Made by a program: the position numbers and the translations under genes. The notes beneath the pieces were generated by a model that saw only the letters and a list, made by a program, of their open reading frames with translations, was not told the origin of the DNA and made no database searches. From Pyxidicoccus sp. MSG2 (GTDB lineage Bacteria; Myxococcota; Myxococcia; Myxococcales; Myxococcaceae), in the NCBI RefSeq assembly GCF_026626705.1, contig NZ_JAPNKC010000001.1:4278001-4342000 (forward strand): a DNA stretch of 64,000 nucleotides, written 5' to 3'. Below, in pieces: positions 14,952 to 24,211 of the stretch; the first letter of the stretch is position 1, and each line of letters opens with the position of its first letter.

Positions 14952-17924
14952 CTACTCGAAGACGACCACTGTCTTCACCCAGCTGTCGGGGCGCGCGCCC
15001 AGGGCACGCATGCGCTCGTCCCGGAGTGCGCTGGCGGCGGGTGCGCCAGCGCGGATGCGCTCCATGACCCGCTCGAAGAAGGGCCCGGCCTCTGCGTCCG
15101 GGATGTCGATGGGCGAGGCGAGGACGGCGCGTGCGCCCGCCTCGGCGAAGGCGACGGGGAGGCTCCACGGCGCGTGGAGGTATGGCGCCGTCCGCGCGGC
15201 CTGGCAGGCGCCGAGCACCACCACCGGCGCGCCCTTCAGCTTCTGCCTGCGCACCTCACCGGCGGTGAGCGCGTAGCGGCCGTCCGCCTCCGGCGCCATC
15301 ACCAGCAGCGACGCGTCCGACACGCCGAGGTTCACCAGGCCATGGGCGTGGATTTCCACCTCGGTGGCGTCCGCCAGCTCCGCCAGCAGCCGCGACGGCG
15401 TGGCCGCGGAGCCCGTCAATTCCACCCGGCGGGGTGAGGCCGTGCCCGACAGCTCCCAGCTGCGCAGCCGGGGAAGGTTCAGCGAGGCCGGCGCATCCAC
15501 GTCGTGCACCACCAGGGGCCGCGCGGCCGTCACCGCCGGCGCCGTCCGCTTCGCGCCCGTGTGGTAGCTCCACGCCAGCTCCGGCGGCAGCAGGCCGGCC
15601 TGCCCGTGGACGGCGTAGCGGGCGAAGACGCGCACGTGCTCGCAGGGCTTCAGCGCCGCCACCACCGACTGCGGCACCAGCTTCGTCACGTCGAAGTCCG
15701 GCGAGCGGCGGCTCGAGTCGAAGTGGCCCAAGAGCTCCCCGCCCGGCCCCTTCGCCGCCACCAGGGTGCGCTCGTCGTGCACCTCCACGCCCAGCTCGCA
15801 GCGCTCCGGAGCACCGGCACCGGACTCCTCCGCGAAGAGGGCCAACGCCCCGGCCCAGTCCTGCGCCTTGCCCGCGTCCAGGATGAGCGACGAGTAGCTG
15901 TACGCCCGCGCCTTCCAGGCCACCGGGTCCTCGGAGCCCAGCCGGTTGCCCTCGGCAATGGCCTTGCGCAGCAGCGCGCGGCCCTCCTCGGGATTCTTCT
16001 CGATGACGGCGCGGCCCTCGACGTGGGTGGCCAGCGCGCGCTCACCGGGGCGCAGCAGGCCGGAGGACTCCAGCTTGCGCAGGCCGTCGCGCAGCGCCTC
16101 CACGTCGCCCGGGCGAGGGTCCAACCGGGAAAGGTCCGCCTGCACGAAGGCGCCGTTGATGAAGAAGGGCACGTCACACGCGGGGGCGTGCTCCAGCTCC
16201 TCGCGCGCCTGCTTCGGGTGCAGGGCGAAGACCTGCATCGCCGCCAGCCCCTCCTGCACCTGGCGCCGGGCGGCGCACCGGCCGTCGCGCGCGGCCTGCT
16301 CGCCCAGGTACGCCCGGGCCAGCGCGAAGGCGTTGCGGTAGCGCGCCACGTTGCCCAGCACCATCAGCAGGTCCGACTGCTGCGTCCACTCCTGCGCCTG
16401 CCGCGCCAGCTGGAGGCCCGCCACCGCATGCTCGCGCGCCTCCACCAGCCGGTGCTCCTCCGTGTAGATGTGGCCGAGCACGTACTCCATCTGCCCACAA
16501 CGGTAGTCCGCCTTCGCCGCGCGGCACGCCGGCAGCGCGCGCAACAGCCGCGCCTCGGCGCCGGCCAGGTCGCCCCGCGCGAACTCCGCCCGGGCCGCCT
16601 CGCGCTCCACGTTGAGCGTGAACCACGGGTCCCCCAGCGCCTTCGCGGCCTTCTCGTACTCGGGCAACCGCGCCGGGAGCTGGCCCGTCAGCGGGAGCAC
16701 GGCCAGCAGGAAGTCGGAGTTGCCGGAGGCCTCCAGCTCGCGCACGTACGCGTCCAGCCCCGAGGCGTCGAAGGTCCCCAGCACCACCTGACGGTAGCGC
16801 TCCGCCAGCGGGCCCCGGCGCTTGAAGTCCAGGCCGGCCACGTGGGAGACGCGGCGCTCCAGCGTGTCCCCGCCGTAGTGCGCGTCCAGCACGCGCGCCA
16901 GCGGCAGCAGCGCCTTCACGGCGTCCGCGGACGGCGCCGCCCACAGGGCCGAGTAGAGCGAATTGCGCGCCGAGCCCGGCACCGCGCGGGCCAGGCCCTC
17001 CGGGAAGGGCGTGCCGTCGGTGGCCAACGCCTTGCCGGCCTTCTGCGCCTCGTCCCACGTGCCGCGCTGGACCTCCAGTCGGCGGCGCAGCGCCGCCGCG
17101 CGCTCCTTCGCCTCCTCCGCCCAGCCCGGCTCGCGCAGGCCCGCCACCGCGTCGAACGCGTCGGCCGCCAGCGCGTCCAGGCCCAGCTCGCGCAGCACGA
17201 GCGCCCGGTTCCACAGCGCCTCCGGGTGCTGGGGGTGCTTCTCCAGCACGCCGTCCAGCAGGATGAGGGCCTCCTCCAGCTCCCCCTTCGTCAGCGCCAC
17301 CACGGCCCTGTCGCTGTCCACGTCCGGCGAGGCCGGCGCGCGCTGGAGGTACTCCGCGGCCTGGTCCCGCTCACCGCGCAAGAGGTGCCCTGTCGCCAGC
17401 CCGTGGAGGTCCCCCGCCTCCTCGAGCTTCGCCAGTTGCTGCAGCGGCACCAGCTCCCTCGGGCGCTCGTCGCCGGAGCGCAGCACGCCGTAGGGCCGGT
17501 GCGCGCTGGCGCCGGACCAGCTCAGCCGCGCCTCCATGGAGCGCGTGGGCGCCAGCGCCATCACGTCGTGCCCTTCCTGGGGCACCCCGTCCGGCGAGCG
17601 CAGCACCACCACCGCGAGCACCGCGGCCAGCGAGCCCGCCAGGGCCAGCGCCGCCACCCGGTTGCCCCGGCGGCTCCACGCGGGACGGAAGGCCCGCGAG
17701 GGCGCGGCGTCCTGGTGCGGGTGCGTCAGCCGCACCGGCTGCGCTTCCATTTCGCCCAGCCGCCCCCCGAGGGCCTGGAGCTGGAGGATGTCGTTCAGGT
17801 CCTCCTGGCACTGCGCGCAGGTGCCCAGGTGGGCGCGGAACACGTCCGCCTCCTCCGGGGACAGCTCGCCGTCCGCGAAGGCGTGGACCTGGTCGTGGAT
17901 GTCCATGGGCTCCGGCGCGCTCAT
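14952..17924 (-). CDS. Anti-sigma zinc finger fused to TPR repeats and a CHAT protease domain
   Basis: This 990-residue protein joins four parts. Residues 1-45 are an anti-sigma zinc finger of zf-HC2 type (H32, C36 and C39 in HLGTCAQC). Residues 89-108 form one transmembrane helix (VAALALAGSLAAVLAVVVL). Residues 130 to about 650 are helical TPR-like repeats (for example ALILLDGVLEKHPQHPEALW). The C-terminus (about 750-990) is a CHAT domain, a caspase-like peptidase, with the His-Gly motif (IHAHG, H861) and the catalytic cysteine (VVLGACQAA, C907). The stop of the sigma factor gene overlaps its start (ATGA). It should hold the sigma factor at the inner membrane, with the TPR and CHAT parts in the periplasm. 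Whether CHAT cleaves itself, the anti-sigma part or another protein is unknown. Confidence 0.85.
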   Translation of the reverse strand: MSAPEPMDIHDQVHAFADGELSPEEADVFRAHLGTCAQCQEDLNDILQLQALGGRLGEMEAQPVRLTHPHQDAAPSRAFRPAWSRRGNRVAALALAGSLAAVLAVVVLRSPDGVPQEGHDVMALAPTRSMEARLSWSGASAHRPYGVLRSGDERPRELVPLQQLAKLEEAGDLHGLATGHLLRGERDQAAEYLQRAPASPDVDSDRAVVALTKGELEEALILLDGVLEKHPQHPEALWNRALVLRELGLDALAADAFDAVAGLREPGWAEEAKERAAALRRRLEVQRGTWDEAQKAGKALATDGTPFPEGLARAVPGSARNSLYSALWAAPSADAVKALLPLARVLDAHYGGDTLERRVSHVAGLDFKRRGPLAERYRQVVLGTFDASGLDAYVRELEASGNSDFLLAVLPLTGQLPARLPEYEKAAKALGDPWFTLNVEREAARAEFARGDLAGAEARLLRALPACRAAKADYRCGQMEYVLGHIYTEEHRLVEAREHAVAGLQLARQAQEWTQQSDLLMVLGNVARYRNAFALARAYLGEQAARDGRCAARRQVQEGLAAMQVFALHPKQAREELEHAPACDVPFFINGAFVQADLSRLDPRPGDVEALRDGLRKLESSGLLRPGERALATHVEGRAVIEKNPEEGRALLRKAIAEGNRLGSEDPVAWKARAYSYSSLILDAGKAQDWAGALALFAEESGAGAPERCELGVEVHDERTLVAAKGPGGELLGHFDSSRRSPDFDVTKLVPQSVVAALKPCEHVRVFARYAVHGQAGLLPPELAWSYHTGAKRTAPAVTAARPLVVHDVDAPASLNLPRLRSWELSGTASPRRVELTGSAATPSRLLAELADATEVEIHAHGLVNLGVSDASLLVMAPEADGRYALTAGEVRRQKLKGAPVVVLGACQAARTAPYLHAPWSLPVAFAEAGARAVLASPIDIPDAEAGPFFERVMERIRAGAPAASALRDERMRALGARPDSWVKTVVVFE

Positions 17925-18577
17925 GTGCCCTCCCCTCCACCCTCGGGCGTGGGCATCAACAGCTCCTTCAGCTTGCGGCGCGCGCGGATGAGGCGGGTGC
18001 CCACGGTGGCCTTCGGAATCCCGAGGCGCTCGGCGATTTCGATGTACGAGCGGTTCTCCAGCGCATGCATCCGGTACACCGTGCGGAACTCCTCCGGAAT
18101 CTTCTCCAGCGCGTCGCGCAGTTGCTCCGGGCTGATGGCGGCCCAGGCGGGGGCGGCCTCCACCTCCGGCGCGGCGATGCGCTCCTCCACGTCCTCGGCG
18201 GACACGTCCGCGCGGCGCTCACGCGTGCGGGAGCGGCAACGGTCGATGAACAGGTGGTGGAGGATGGTGAGCAGCCACGCGCGCCCGTCGGTGCCGACCT
18301 TGTACCGGGCCAGGTTGCGCAGACCGCGTTCGAAGGTGTCCTGGACGAGGTCCCTGGCGTCGGTGGCGTTGCCACACAGGCGCAGGGCGGTGGCATGCAG
18401 CGCCGCCTCATGCTCCCGGGCGAATGCCGCGAACCACCGGCTGTCCAGGGTCGGCGATGAAGGAGGCCTGCTTTCCACTCGGGGTGCAGGCTGACCCGTC
18501 CGCTCCTGCCCCGTCAAGCTCGGCTTGAGCAGCAGGCGGGAGAACAACGAGGATGGTTGCAGGGCGAAAGCATCCAT
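17921..18577 (-). CDS. ECF sigma factor (sigma-70 family, RpoE-like)
   Basis: This 218-residue ECF factor has region 2 at about 52-118 (REHEAALHATALRLCGN, then DARDLVQDTFERGL and WLLTILHHLFIDRCR). Region 4 lies at about 155-208 (IPEEFRTVYRMHALE; SYIEIAERLGIPKATVGTR). Regions 1.1 and 3 are absent. About 45 residues of Pro/Ser-rich sequence precede region 2, which is longer than usual. The ATG at 18575-18577 gives the shortest sensible start. It is transcribed first and overlaps the anti-sigma gene by 4 nt. Autoregulation is usual for such pairs, but I could not settle on a promoter in the 146-nt upstream gap. Confidence 0.92.
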   Translation of the reverse strand: MDAFALQPSSLFSRLLLKPSLTGQERTGQPAPRVESRPPSSPTLDSRWFAAFAREHEAALHATALRLCGNATDARDLVQDTFERGLRNLARYKVGTDGRAWLLTILHHLFIDRCRSRTRERRADVSAEDVEERIAAPEVEAAPAWAAISPEQLRDALEKIPEEFRTVYRMHALENRSYIEIAERLGIPKATVGTRLIRARRKLKELLMPTPEGGGEGT

Positions 18578-18723
18578 GGCGGTCGCTCTCTCAACGGCCC
18601 CCACCTCCCATCTTCCCGAAGCAGAATTTCGCCGGGAATTTTCCAGCCTCCTCCACAAGCCCCCGGACGGGCGGTTTCCCGCCTCCTTGCCGGTACTTAC
18701 GGGCCCGCTGTCTCCTTGGGGGC

Positions 18724-19272
18724 CTACGCGTTGCGACGGACGATTTCGGCGTTCAGCACGTTGGCGAAGCCCACCCAGGCCAGGTAGGGCGCCACCATCC
18801 AGGCAGCCGGGCGGTCCACGTTGCGCGTGGTGGCCACATAGGCGCCGATGCTCCCCAGCAAGGCCAGGTTGTCCGCCAGCGCGCGGCGCGGCTGGTGCCT
18901 GCCGAAGAAGAGCCAGGACCAGGCGGCGTTGAGGCCCAACTGCACGCCCCACAGGGCCAGCGCCCTGGAGCGTCGAGCCCCCGCGGGCGCCGTCCACACG
19001 CGCCACCCGGAGAGGGCGATGAGGCCGTACAGCACCGTCCACACCGGGGCGAATACTTTTGGCGACGGCTGGAAGGCGGGCTTGCGCAGGCGCTTGTACC
19101 AGAGCGAATCCGCGGAGCTCTGCCGTCCGCCCAGCACCGCCGCGCCCACGGTGAGCGCGCCGAAGGTGCCCAGCGCCACCACCGACTCCGTGCGCAGCGT
19201 GGGGTTGAGGGCCGTGCGCTTCACCGGACCCGGCACCGTCCGCGTCGTCGGCTCCTGCGTCGTCGTCTCCAT
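18724..19272 (-). CDS. tspO: TspO/MBR tryptophan-rich membrane protein
   Basis: The 182-residue protein has the five helices of TspO: GTFGALTVGAAVLGG, then WYKRLRKPAFQPSPKVFAPV with the conserved W and P residues. It continues with WTVLYGLIALSGWRVW, LWGVQLGLNAAWSWLFFG (W-x-LFF) and a final helix ending NVLNAEIVRRNA. TspO proteins bind porphyrins and related ligands in the membrane and act in stress and tetrapyrrole handling. An N-terminal extension of about 30 Thr/Arg-rich residues precedes the first helix. The ATG at 19270-19272 has GGGAGG 6 nt upstream. It diverges from the DUF924 gene. Confidence 0.9.
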   Translation of the reverse strand: METTTQEPTTRTVPGPVKRTALNPTLRTESVVALGTFGALTVGAAVLGGRQSSADSLWYKRLRKPAFQPSPKVFAPVWTVLYGLIALSGWRVWTAPAGARRSRALALWGVQLGLNAAWSWLFFGRHQPRRALADNLALLGSIGAYVATTRNVDRPAAWMVAPYLAWVGFANVLNAEIVRRNA

Positions 19273-19409
19273 CCGAATCCTCCCGTGGCCGTGGCCCGTC
19301 AGGCCCCGCGACTGTCCGCTGGAAGGTGGTGCCGCCCCGTCCCCGCCGCCAGCCCGGGTGTTGGCGGTGTACAAAGAAGTGCCCTCACGGCCCATCCCAG
19401 AGGAGTGAC

Positions 19410-20000
19410 ATGGCGAGCGCGGAGGAAGTCCTCGGCTTCTGGTTCGGTCAACCACCGGACCCCATCCTCAACCCCGCCAGCGCCCGCCCCCGGGAGCGCT
19501 GGTTCTCAGGCGACGCGGCCTTCGACGAGGAGTGCCGCCGCCGCTTCCTGGCCGCCCACGAGGCCGCCGCCTCCGGAGCCCTGAGCGCCTGGTGCGATGA
19601 GCCGCGAGGCTGCCTCGCGCTGGTGCTGCTGCTGGACCAGTTCCCCCGCAACCTCTTCCGGGGCACACCCCGGGCCTTCGCCACGGACGCGCTCGCGCGC
19701 GAGGTGTCACGGCAGGCCCTGGCGCGCGGGCTGGACCTGGCGCTGCCGCCGGTGTGGCGGTGGTTCCTCTACCTTCCCTTCGAGCACAGCGAGGAGGGCC
19801 ATGACCAGCGGCTGGCCGTGGCCCTCTTCGAGATGCTCGCCCTGTACCACCGGGACAGCCGCGAGCCGCTCGACTACGCCCGGCGACACCGGGAGGTCAT
19901 CGAGCGCTTCGGCCGCTTCCCCCACCGCAACGTGGCGCTGGGGCGCCCGTCCACCCCGGAGGAAGAGCGCTTCCTCCAGGAGCCGGGCTCGTCCTTCTGA
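19410..20000 (+). CDS. DUF924 family protein
   Basis: The 196-residue protein matches DUF924: starts EEVLGFWFG, has RERWFSGDAAFDEECRRRF (about 26-44), then LVLLLDQFPRNLFRGTPRAF (about 75-94). The end is FLYLPFEHSEEGHDQRLAV and RFGRFPHRNVALGRPSTPEE. The family is cytoplasmic, all-helical and of unknown activity, with possible TPR-like structure. The ATG at 19410 follows AGGAGT closely. The gene diverges from tspO and is followed by a 177-nt gap before the cyclase operon. Confidence 0.9.
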   Translation: MASAEEVLGFWFGQPPDPILNPASARPRERWFSGDAAFDEECRRRFLAAHEAAASGALSAWCDEPRGCLALVLLLDQFPRNLFRGTPRAFATDALAREVSRQALARGLDLALPPVWRWFLYLPFEHSEEGHDQRLAVALFEMLALYHRDSREPLDYARRHREVIERFGRFPHRNVALGRPSTPEEERFLQEPGSSF

Positions 20001-20177
20001 AGCACGTCTCCATCATCTGCGGGAGGAAGTGGCCCTGGGCGGTCGAGACGCCAGGGGCACGCCTGCCCGTCAGGTGGGTGGAGGAAGAGCGGCTTTTGAG
20101 GGTCTGGAGGGAGGAGTGCCGTACCGGGTGGGGACTGGGCTAGTGTGAGCTCCAGCACGCTTCGCAAGAGGGGGGCC

Positions 20178-22595
20178 GTGGCAGGCGAGCGCTGGAAGAT
20201 TCTCCGGTTGCGGTGGCGCAACCACTGGAAGCGGATGGTGGGCGTGGCGGCGCTGGCCACCGCGCTGGCGGCCGCATGCGAGCTGCTGGGTGGCTCGCTG
20301 GGCGGCTGGCTGGAGGAGGCCGAGCGCGGCGCCTACGACAAGACGGTCACCACCTTCACCAGAATGCAGGGGAAGTCGCCCCACGTGGTGGTGCTGGCCA
20401 TCGACCAGCCCAGCCTGGACGGCATCCGCGCCAACCCGCAGTACGCGCGCAACTACGGTAACTGGCCCTACAGCCGCAACCTGTGGGCAAGAATCGTGGA
20501 GCAACTGGAAGCCGAGGGCGCGCGCGCCATCGTCTTCGACGCGGTGATGGACGAGCGCTCCACGGACCCGGGCATGGACCTGGCCTTCGCGCAGGTGCTG
20601 CGCGACACGCGGGTGCCCTTCTTCCTTGGCGTGTCCACCAACGCGGAGGCGAAGCCCCTGCCCCGCGCGAGCTTCGACACCCCGCCCCCGGCCGCGCCCT
20701 CCGCCGCGCCGGTGGCCTCGGCCCTGGACGCGCTGCCTTCGGAGGCCCTGCCGTCGGCTCCGGACGACGCTCAGGCGCCGGCCGGGGAGGCCTTTCCCGA
20801 CGAGGAGGCCTTTCAGGACGTGGAGGAGGAGCAGGCGCTCCCGCCCGTCACGCCCGAGGCCATGGCCCGCGCGCTGGCCTTCCCCATGCGCACGGAGCGC
20901 CACCCGCTGACGCCGCTGGTCCGCGTGTCCGCCGACGGCGAGCAGGTGCCGTACTACCCGGTGCAGCCCATTCCCGCGCTGGTGGGAGCGATGGATGGCT
21001 TCGGGCTGGTGGACCAGGAGACGGACCCGGACGGCTTCATGCGGCGCACGCGCTTCGCGTACACGGATGGCGCCAACGCGTACCCGACGCTGCCGGTACG
21101 GGTGGCGGCGGGCCTGCTGGGCGCGAGCGCGGTGGAGCTGTCAGGGCGCACGCTGCGGTTGGGCTCGCGCACGTACGCGGTGGATGCGGAGGGCGGCACG
21201 GGCATCGACTTCGGCGGCGAGCTCCACGAGCGCTTCGAGGTGCGGTCGCTCCTTCAAGTCCTGGACGCATGGGTGCTGCGCAGCCAGGGCCGACCCACGG
21301 GGCTTGCGCCGGACACCTTCCGGGGCAAGGTGGTGGTCATCGGCGGCAACGCGGTGGGGCTGAACGACGTGAAGGCCACGCCCTTCTCGCCCGCGGCACC
21401 CGGCGTGGTGAAACAGGCGGCGGTGCTGAACACCCTGCTGGGCGACGGCCGCTTCTTCACCGAGGCGCCGCTGTGGATGAGCCTGGTGCTCGTCTTCGTG
21501 GTGGCCTTCACGTCCGTGGTGCTGCTGATGACGACGCGGTGGACGCCGCTGGAAATCGCGTGGCCGATGGCGCTCTACCTGGGCATGCACTGCGTGACGG
21601 GCCCCATCCTCGCGAAGACAGGGACGTACCTGCTCACCGCCCTGCCCTCGCTGGCGGGCATGCTGGCCAGCGTGGCCGCGGTGGCCTTCAACCACCTGGT
21701 GGCCAACAAGGAGACGGAGTTCATCCGCCAGGCCTTCAGCCGCTTCATGGAGCCCAAGCTCGTGGAGCAGATGATTTACGAGAACGAGCTGCCCCGGCTG
21801 GACGGGGAGAATGTCGAAATCACCGCCTTCTTCAGCGACATCCGCGGCTTCTCCACCTTCAGCGAGCGCTTCAAGGAGAACCCGCGCGAGCTGGTCCGCA
21901 TCCTCAACACGTACCTCACCCGGGTGAGCGGCGCGCTGCTGAAGGAGGGCGGGTGCCTGGACAAGTACATCGGCGACGCGGTGGTGTGCCTCTTCGGCGC
22001 GCCCATGCGCCAGCCGGACCACGCGGTGCGTGCCTGCCGGGGGGCGCTGGCGGCGAAGGCGGAGGTGGATCGGCTGCGCGAGGAGTTCCGCGCGAAGGGC
22101 CTGCCGGACATGTACACGCGCATCGGTCTCAACAGCGCGGTGAACTTCGTGGGCAACTTCGGCAGCGAGCAGCTCTTCAGCTACACGGCCATCGGCGACG
22201 GGATGAACCTGGCCGCGCGGCTGGAGGGCGCGAACAAGGCCTATGGCTCGGTCATCATGATTGGCCCGCGCACCTACGAACTGGCGAAGGAGCACATCGA
22301 GGTGCGCGAGCTGGACCGGGTGCGCGTGGCGGGCAAGACGGAGGCCGTCACGGTGTACGAGCTGCTGGCGCTCAAGGGCGGCCTGGACGTGCGCAAGCGG
22401 GTGACGGTGGAGCGCTACCACGCGGCGCTGGCGCTCTACCGCGAGAAGCGCTTCGCCGAGGCCGCAGCGGTGCTGGAGGCACGACGGTTGGAGGACCCGG
22501 AGGACGGGCCCACGCAGGCGCTGCTGGAGCGCTGCCACAAGTACGCCAAGGCGCCCCCGCCGGAGTTCGACGGGGTGGCGAGCCTGGACAAGTGA
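20178..22595 (+). CDS. CHASE2-domain class III adenylate cyclase
   Basis: The product (805 residues) makes cAMP in response to an extracellular signal. The N-terminal helix (about 20-40) leads into a CHASE2 sensor domain (about 60-425, with a Pro/Ala/Glu-rich insertion at 160-230). Three membrane helices follow (about 430-520), then a cyclase domain (about 545-745). The metal-binding Asp residues are D554 (FFSDIRGFS) and D600 (YIGDAVV). The adenine-selecting Lys-Asp pair lies in CLDKYIGD and FSYTAIGDGMN. A TPR-like tail ends the protein. GTG at 20178 is chosen for the AAGAGGGGG site just upstream; GTG 20145 would add 11 residues. The two downstream genes follow closely and likely share its transcript. 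Confidence 0.9.
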   Translation: MAGERWKILRLRWRNHWKRMVGVAALATALAAACELLGGSLGGWLEEAERGAYDKTVTTFTRMQGKSPHVVVLAIDQPSLDGIRANPQYARNYGNWPYSRNLWARIVEQLEAEGARAIVFDAVMDERSTDPGMDLAFAQVLRDTRVPFFLGVSTNAEAKPLPRASFDTPPPAAPSAAPVASALDALPSEALPSAPDDAQAPAGEAFPDEEAFQDVEEEQALPPVTPEAMARALAFPMRTERHPLTPLVRVSADGEQVPYYPVQPIPALVGAMDGFGLVDQETDPDGFMRRTRFAYTDGANAYPTLPVRVAAGLLGASAVELSGRTLRLGSRTYAVDAEGGTGIDFGGELHERFEVRSLLQVLDAWVLRSQGRPTGLAPDTFRGKVVVIGGNAVGLNDVKATPFSPAAPGVVKQAAVLNTLLGDGRFFTEAPLWMSLVLVFVVAFTSVVLLMTTRWTPLEIAWPMALYLGMHCVTGPILAKTGTYLLTALPSLAGMLASVAAVAFNHLVANKETEFIRQAFSRFMEPKLVEQMIYENELPRLDGENVEITAFFSDIRGFSTFSERFKENPRELVRILNTYLTRVSGALLKEGGCLDKYIGDAVVCLFGAPMRQPDHAVRACRGALAAKAEVDRLREEFRAKGLPDMYTRIGLNSAVNFVGNFGSEQLFSYTAIGDGMNLAARLEGANKAYGSVIMIGPRTYELAKEHIEVRELDRVRVAGKTEAVTVYELLALKGGLDVRKRVTVERYHAALALYREKRFAEAAAVLEARRLEDPEDGPTQALLERCHKYAKAPPPEFDGVASLDK

Positions 22596-22616
22596 GTTGA
22601 AAGGAGTGCGGAACCC

Positions 22617-23192
22617 ATGAGGACGAGGACGAGAGCGGCCGTCACCGCCGCCGTGCTGGCGCTGGGCCTTCCGGGCGTGGCGGCGGCCGTGAAGGTGAAC
22701 GAGCAGCTGTACGTGAAGGCGAAGAACACGCGGGTGCAGCAGGGCCCGTCCTCCACCGTGGACACGGTGGTCATCCTTCAGCCGGGAGAGAAGGTGACCT
22801 GGAAGGGCGCGGACCCGAAGAACAAGCAGTGGCATCAGGTGGAGGTGGACGGGAAGAAGGGCTTCGTGTTCCAGACCAACCTGTCCACCACCCGGCCCAA
22901 CATGGAGCTGGTGACGGACAAGGACGGCACGCAGCAGCTCGACCCGAAGAAGTTCGTCGCCAGCGGCGCCGCGGTGAAGGCGCTCAGCCCCGGAGCCGAG
23001 GCCTACGGCAAGGGAAAGAAGGGCGACTACGAGAAGGCCGTCGCGGACATCAAGGCGCTGGAGAAGCGGAACGAGCAGCTGACGCCCGAGCGAATCGCGG
23101 CGCACGCAGCCGAGGCCGGGCTCTTCCCGGTGGTGGGGCCCAGCGACAAGGTCGCGTCGAAGAAGAGCTCCGGGAAGAAGGGAGGCAACTGA
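22617..23192 (+). CDS. Exported SH3-domain protein
   Basis: The 191-residue protein has a signal peptide (residues 1-24, cut near VAAA) and one bacterial SH3 domain at about 27-90. Pattern: NTRVQQGPSSTVDTVV, then PGEKVTWKG and WHQVEVDGKKGFVFQTNL. A Lys-rich helical C-terminus follows. SH3b domains often bind peptidoglycan or help envelope sensing. It lies 21 nt after the cyclase gene and its stop overlaps the start of the M48 protease gene (ATGA variant), so it is the middle of a three-gene operon. Confidence 0.8.
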   Translation: MRTRTRAAVTAAVLALGLPGVAAAVKVNEQLYVKAKNTRVQQGPSSTVDTVVILQPGEKVTWKGADPKNKQWHQVEVDGKKGFVFQTNLSTTRPNMELVTDKDGTQQLDPKKFVASGAAVKALSPGAEAYGKGKKGDYEKAVADIKALEKRNEQLTPERIAAHAAEAGLFPVVGPSDKVASKKSSGKKGGN

Positions 23193-24190
23193 TGGGCTGG
23201 CGACTGAAAGTGCTCGCGGTGCTGGGCGTGGGCACCCTGGCGGTGTCCTGCCGCGGCGTCGACCTCAACACCTTCGTCAAGGGCGCAAACGTGGCCTCCC
23301 ACGTGGGGACTGGCGCGGTGGAGGCGGCGGAGTGCAAGAAGCTGGATGTCGAACCCAGCGTGGCGGAGGAGTATGCCCTCGGTGGCGCGCTGACCGTCCA
23401 TTTCGTACAGCGCGGCGGCGGGCTGATGTTCTCCACGGCGGAAGAGAAGAAGCTGCACGACTACGTCAACATCGTGGGCAAGAACCTGGCAGCCCAGTCG
23501 CTTCGGCCCACGCTGGACTGGACGTTCGGCGTGCTGAACGACACGGAGCAGTTCAACGCGCTGTCCGCGCCCGGCGGCTACGTCCTCGTCACGCGGCGCT
23601 TGCTGATGGAGGTGGACAACGAGGGCCAGCTCGCCGGCGCGCTGGCGCATGAAATCGCCCACGGCGTGCTCAAGCACGCCATCCGTCAGTACAACGAACA
23701 GAAGGTCGAGGCGTGCAAGACGGCCCGGTGGGCCGAGGCGGGCGGCAAGGTCCTCTTGTCCGTGGCGAACGCGAACACCCTGCTCGCCGCCCTGGAGACG
23801 GGTGGAACGCTGGACCTGGACAACGAGCCCGGACTGCTCGCCTACCTCACGGAGAAGACGCTGGCCGCCTTCGACGATGGCAACAAGCCGGAACTGGAGT
23901 TCGAGGCGGACCGGATGGCGGTCCAGCTCATGCTCTCCGCGGGGTACGACCCGGCGGCCTACCTCGGACTCATCTCCAAGATGACCGACGTCAAGAACCA
24001 GAAGAACCACCCGAAGAAGCAGGAGCGACAAAGCAAGCTCGTCGCCTACCTCGACACGCTGAAGGGCAAGGCGGGCGAGTTCCCGGAAGTTGCCAGCGAG
24101 GGACTGCGCTCGCCGAAGATGAAGCAGCCGGACTACGCCGTCATCCGCCCCGCCAGCGGCACCGGCGTGGCGAAAGACAGCGTGAAGTAA
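23192..24190 (+). CDS. M48 family metalloprotease lipoprotein
   Basis: The 332-residue protein has an N-terminal lipobox (LAVSC, Cys about residue 20) and an M48 peptidase domain. It holds the zinc motif HEIAH (H153, E154, H157) and the third ligand in the LEFEADRMA segment (E236). Related periplasmic enzymes, such as BepA and LoiP, clear misassembled outer-membrane proteins. The segment FNALSAPGGYVLVTRRLL before the zinc site is also typical. The gene overlaps the stop of the SH3 gene. Its presence with a cAMP cyclase sensor points to an envelope-related unit. Confidence 0.88.
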   Translation: MGWRLKVLAVLGVGTLAVSCRGVDLNTFVKGANVASHVGTGAVEAAECKKLDVEPSVAEEYALGGALTVHFVQRGGGLMFSTAEEKKLHDYVNIVGKNLAAQSLRPTLDWTFGVLNDTEQFNALSAPGGYVLVTRRLLMEVDNEGQLAGALAHEIAHGVLKHAIRQYNEQKVEACKTARWAEAGGKVLLSVANANTLLAALETGGTLDLDNEPGLLAYLTEKTLAAFDDGNKPELEFEADRMAVQLMLSAGYDPAAYLGLISKMTDVKNQKNHPKKQERQSKLVAYLDTLKGKAGEFPEVASEGLRSPKMKQPDYAVIRPASGTGVAKDSVK

Positions 24191-24211
24191 CGAGACGGCC
24201 GGGGCGCGCGG

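Noticed and set aside
15504-18494. A 996-codon plus-strand open frame opposite the CHAT gene
   Set aside because: Arg/Gln/His-rich noise without domains; the minus strand holds zinc finger, TPR and CHAT motifs.
18578-18723. Autoregulated ECF promoter before the sigma gene
   Set aside because: A GGGAAAC-like -35 exists on the minus strand, but no matching -10 at the right distance could be fixed.
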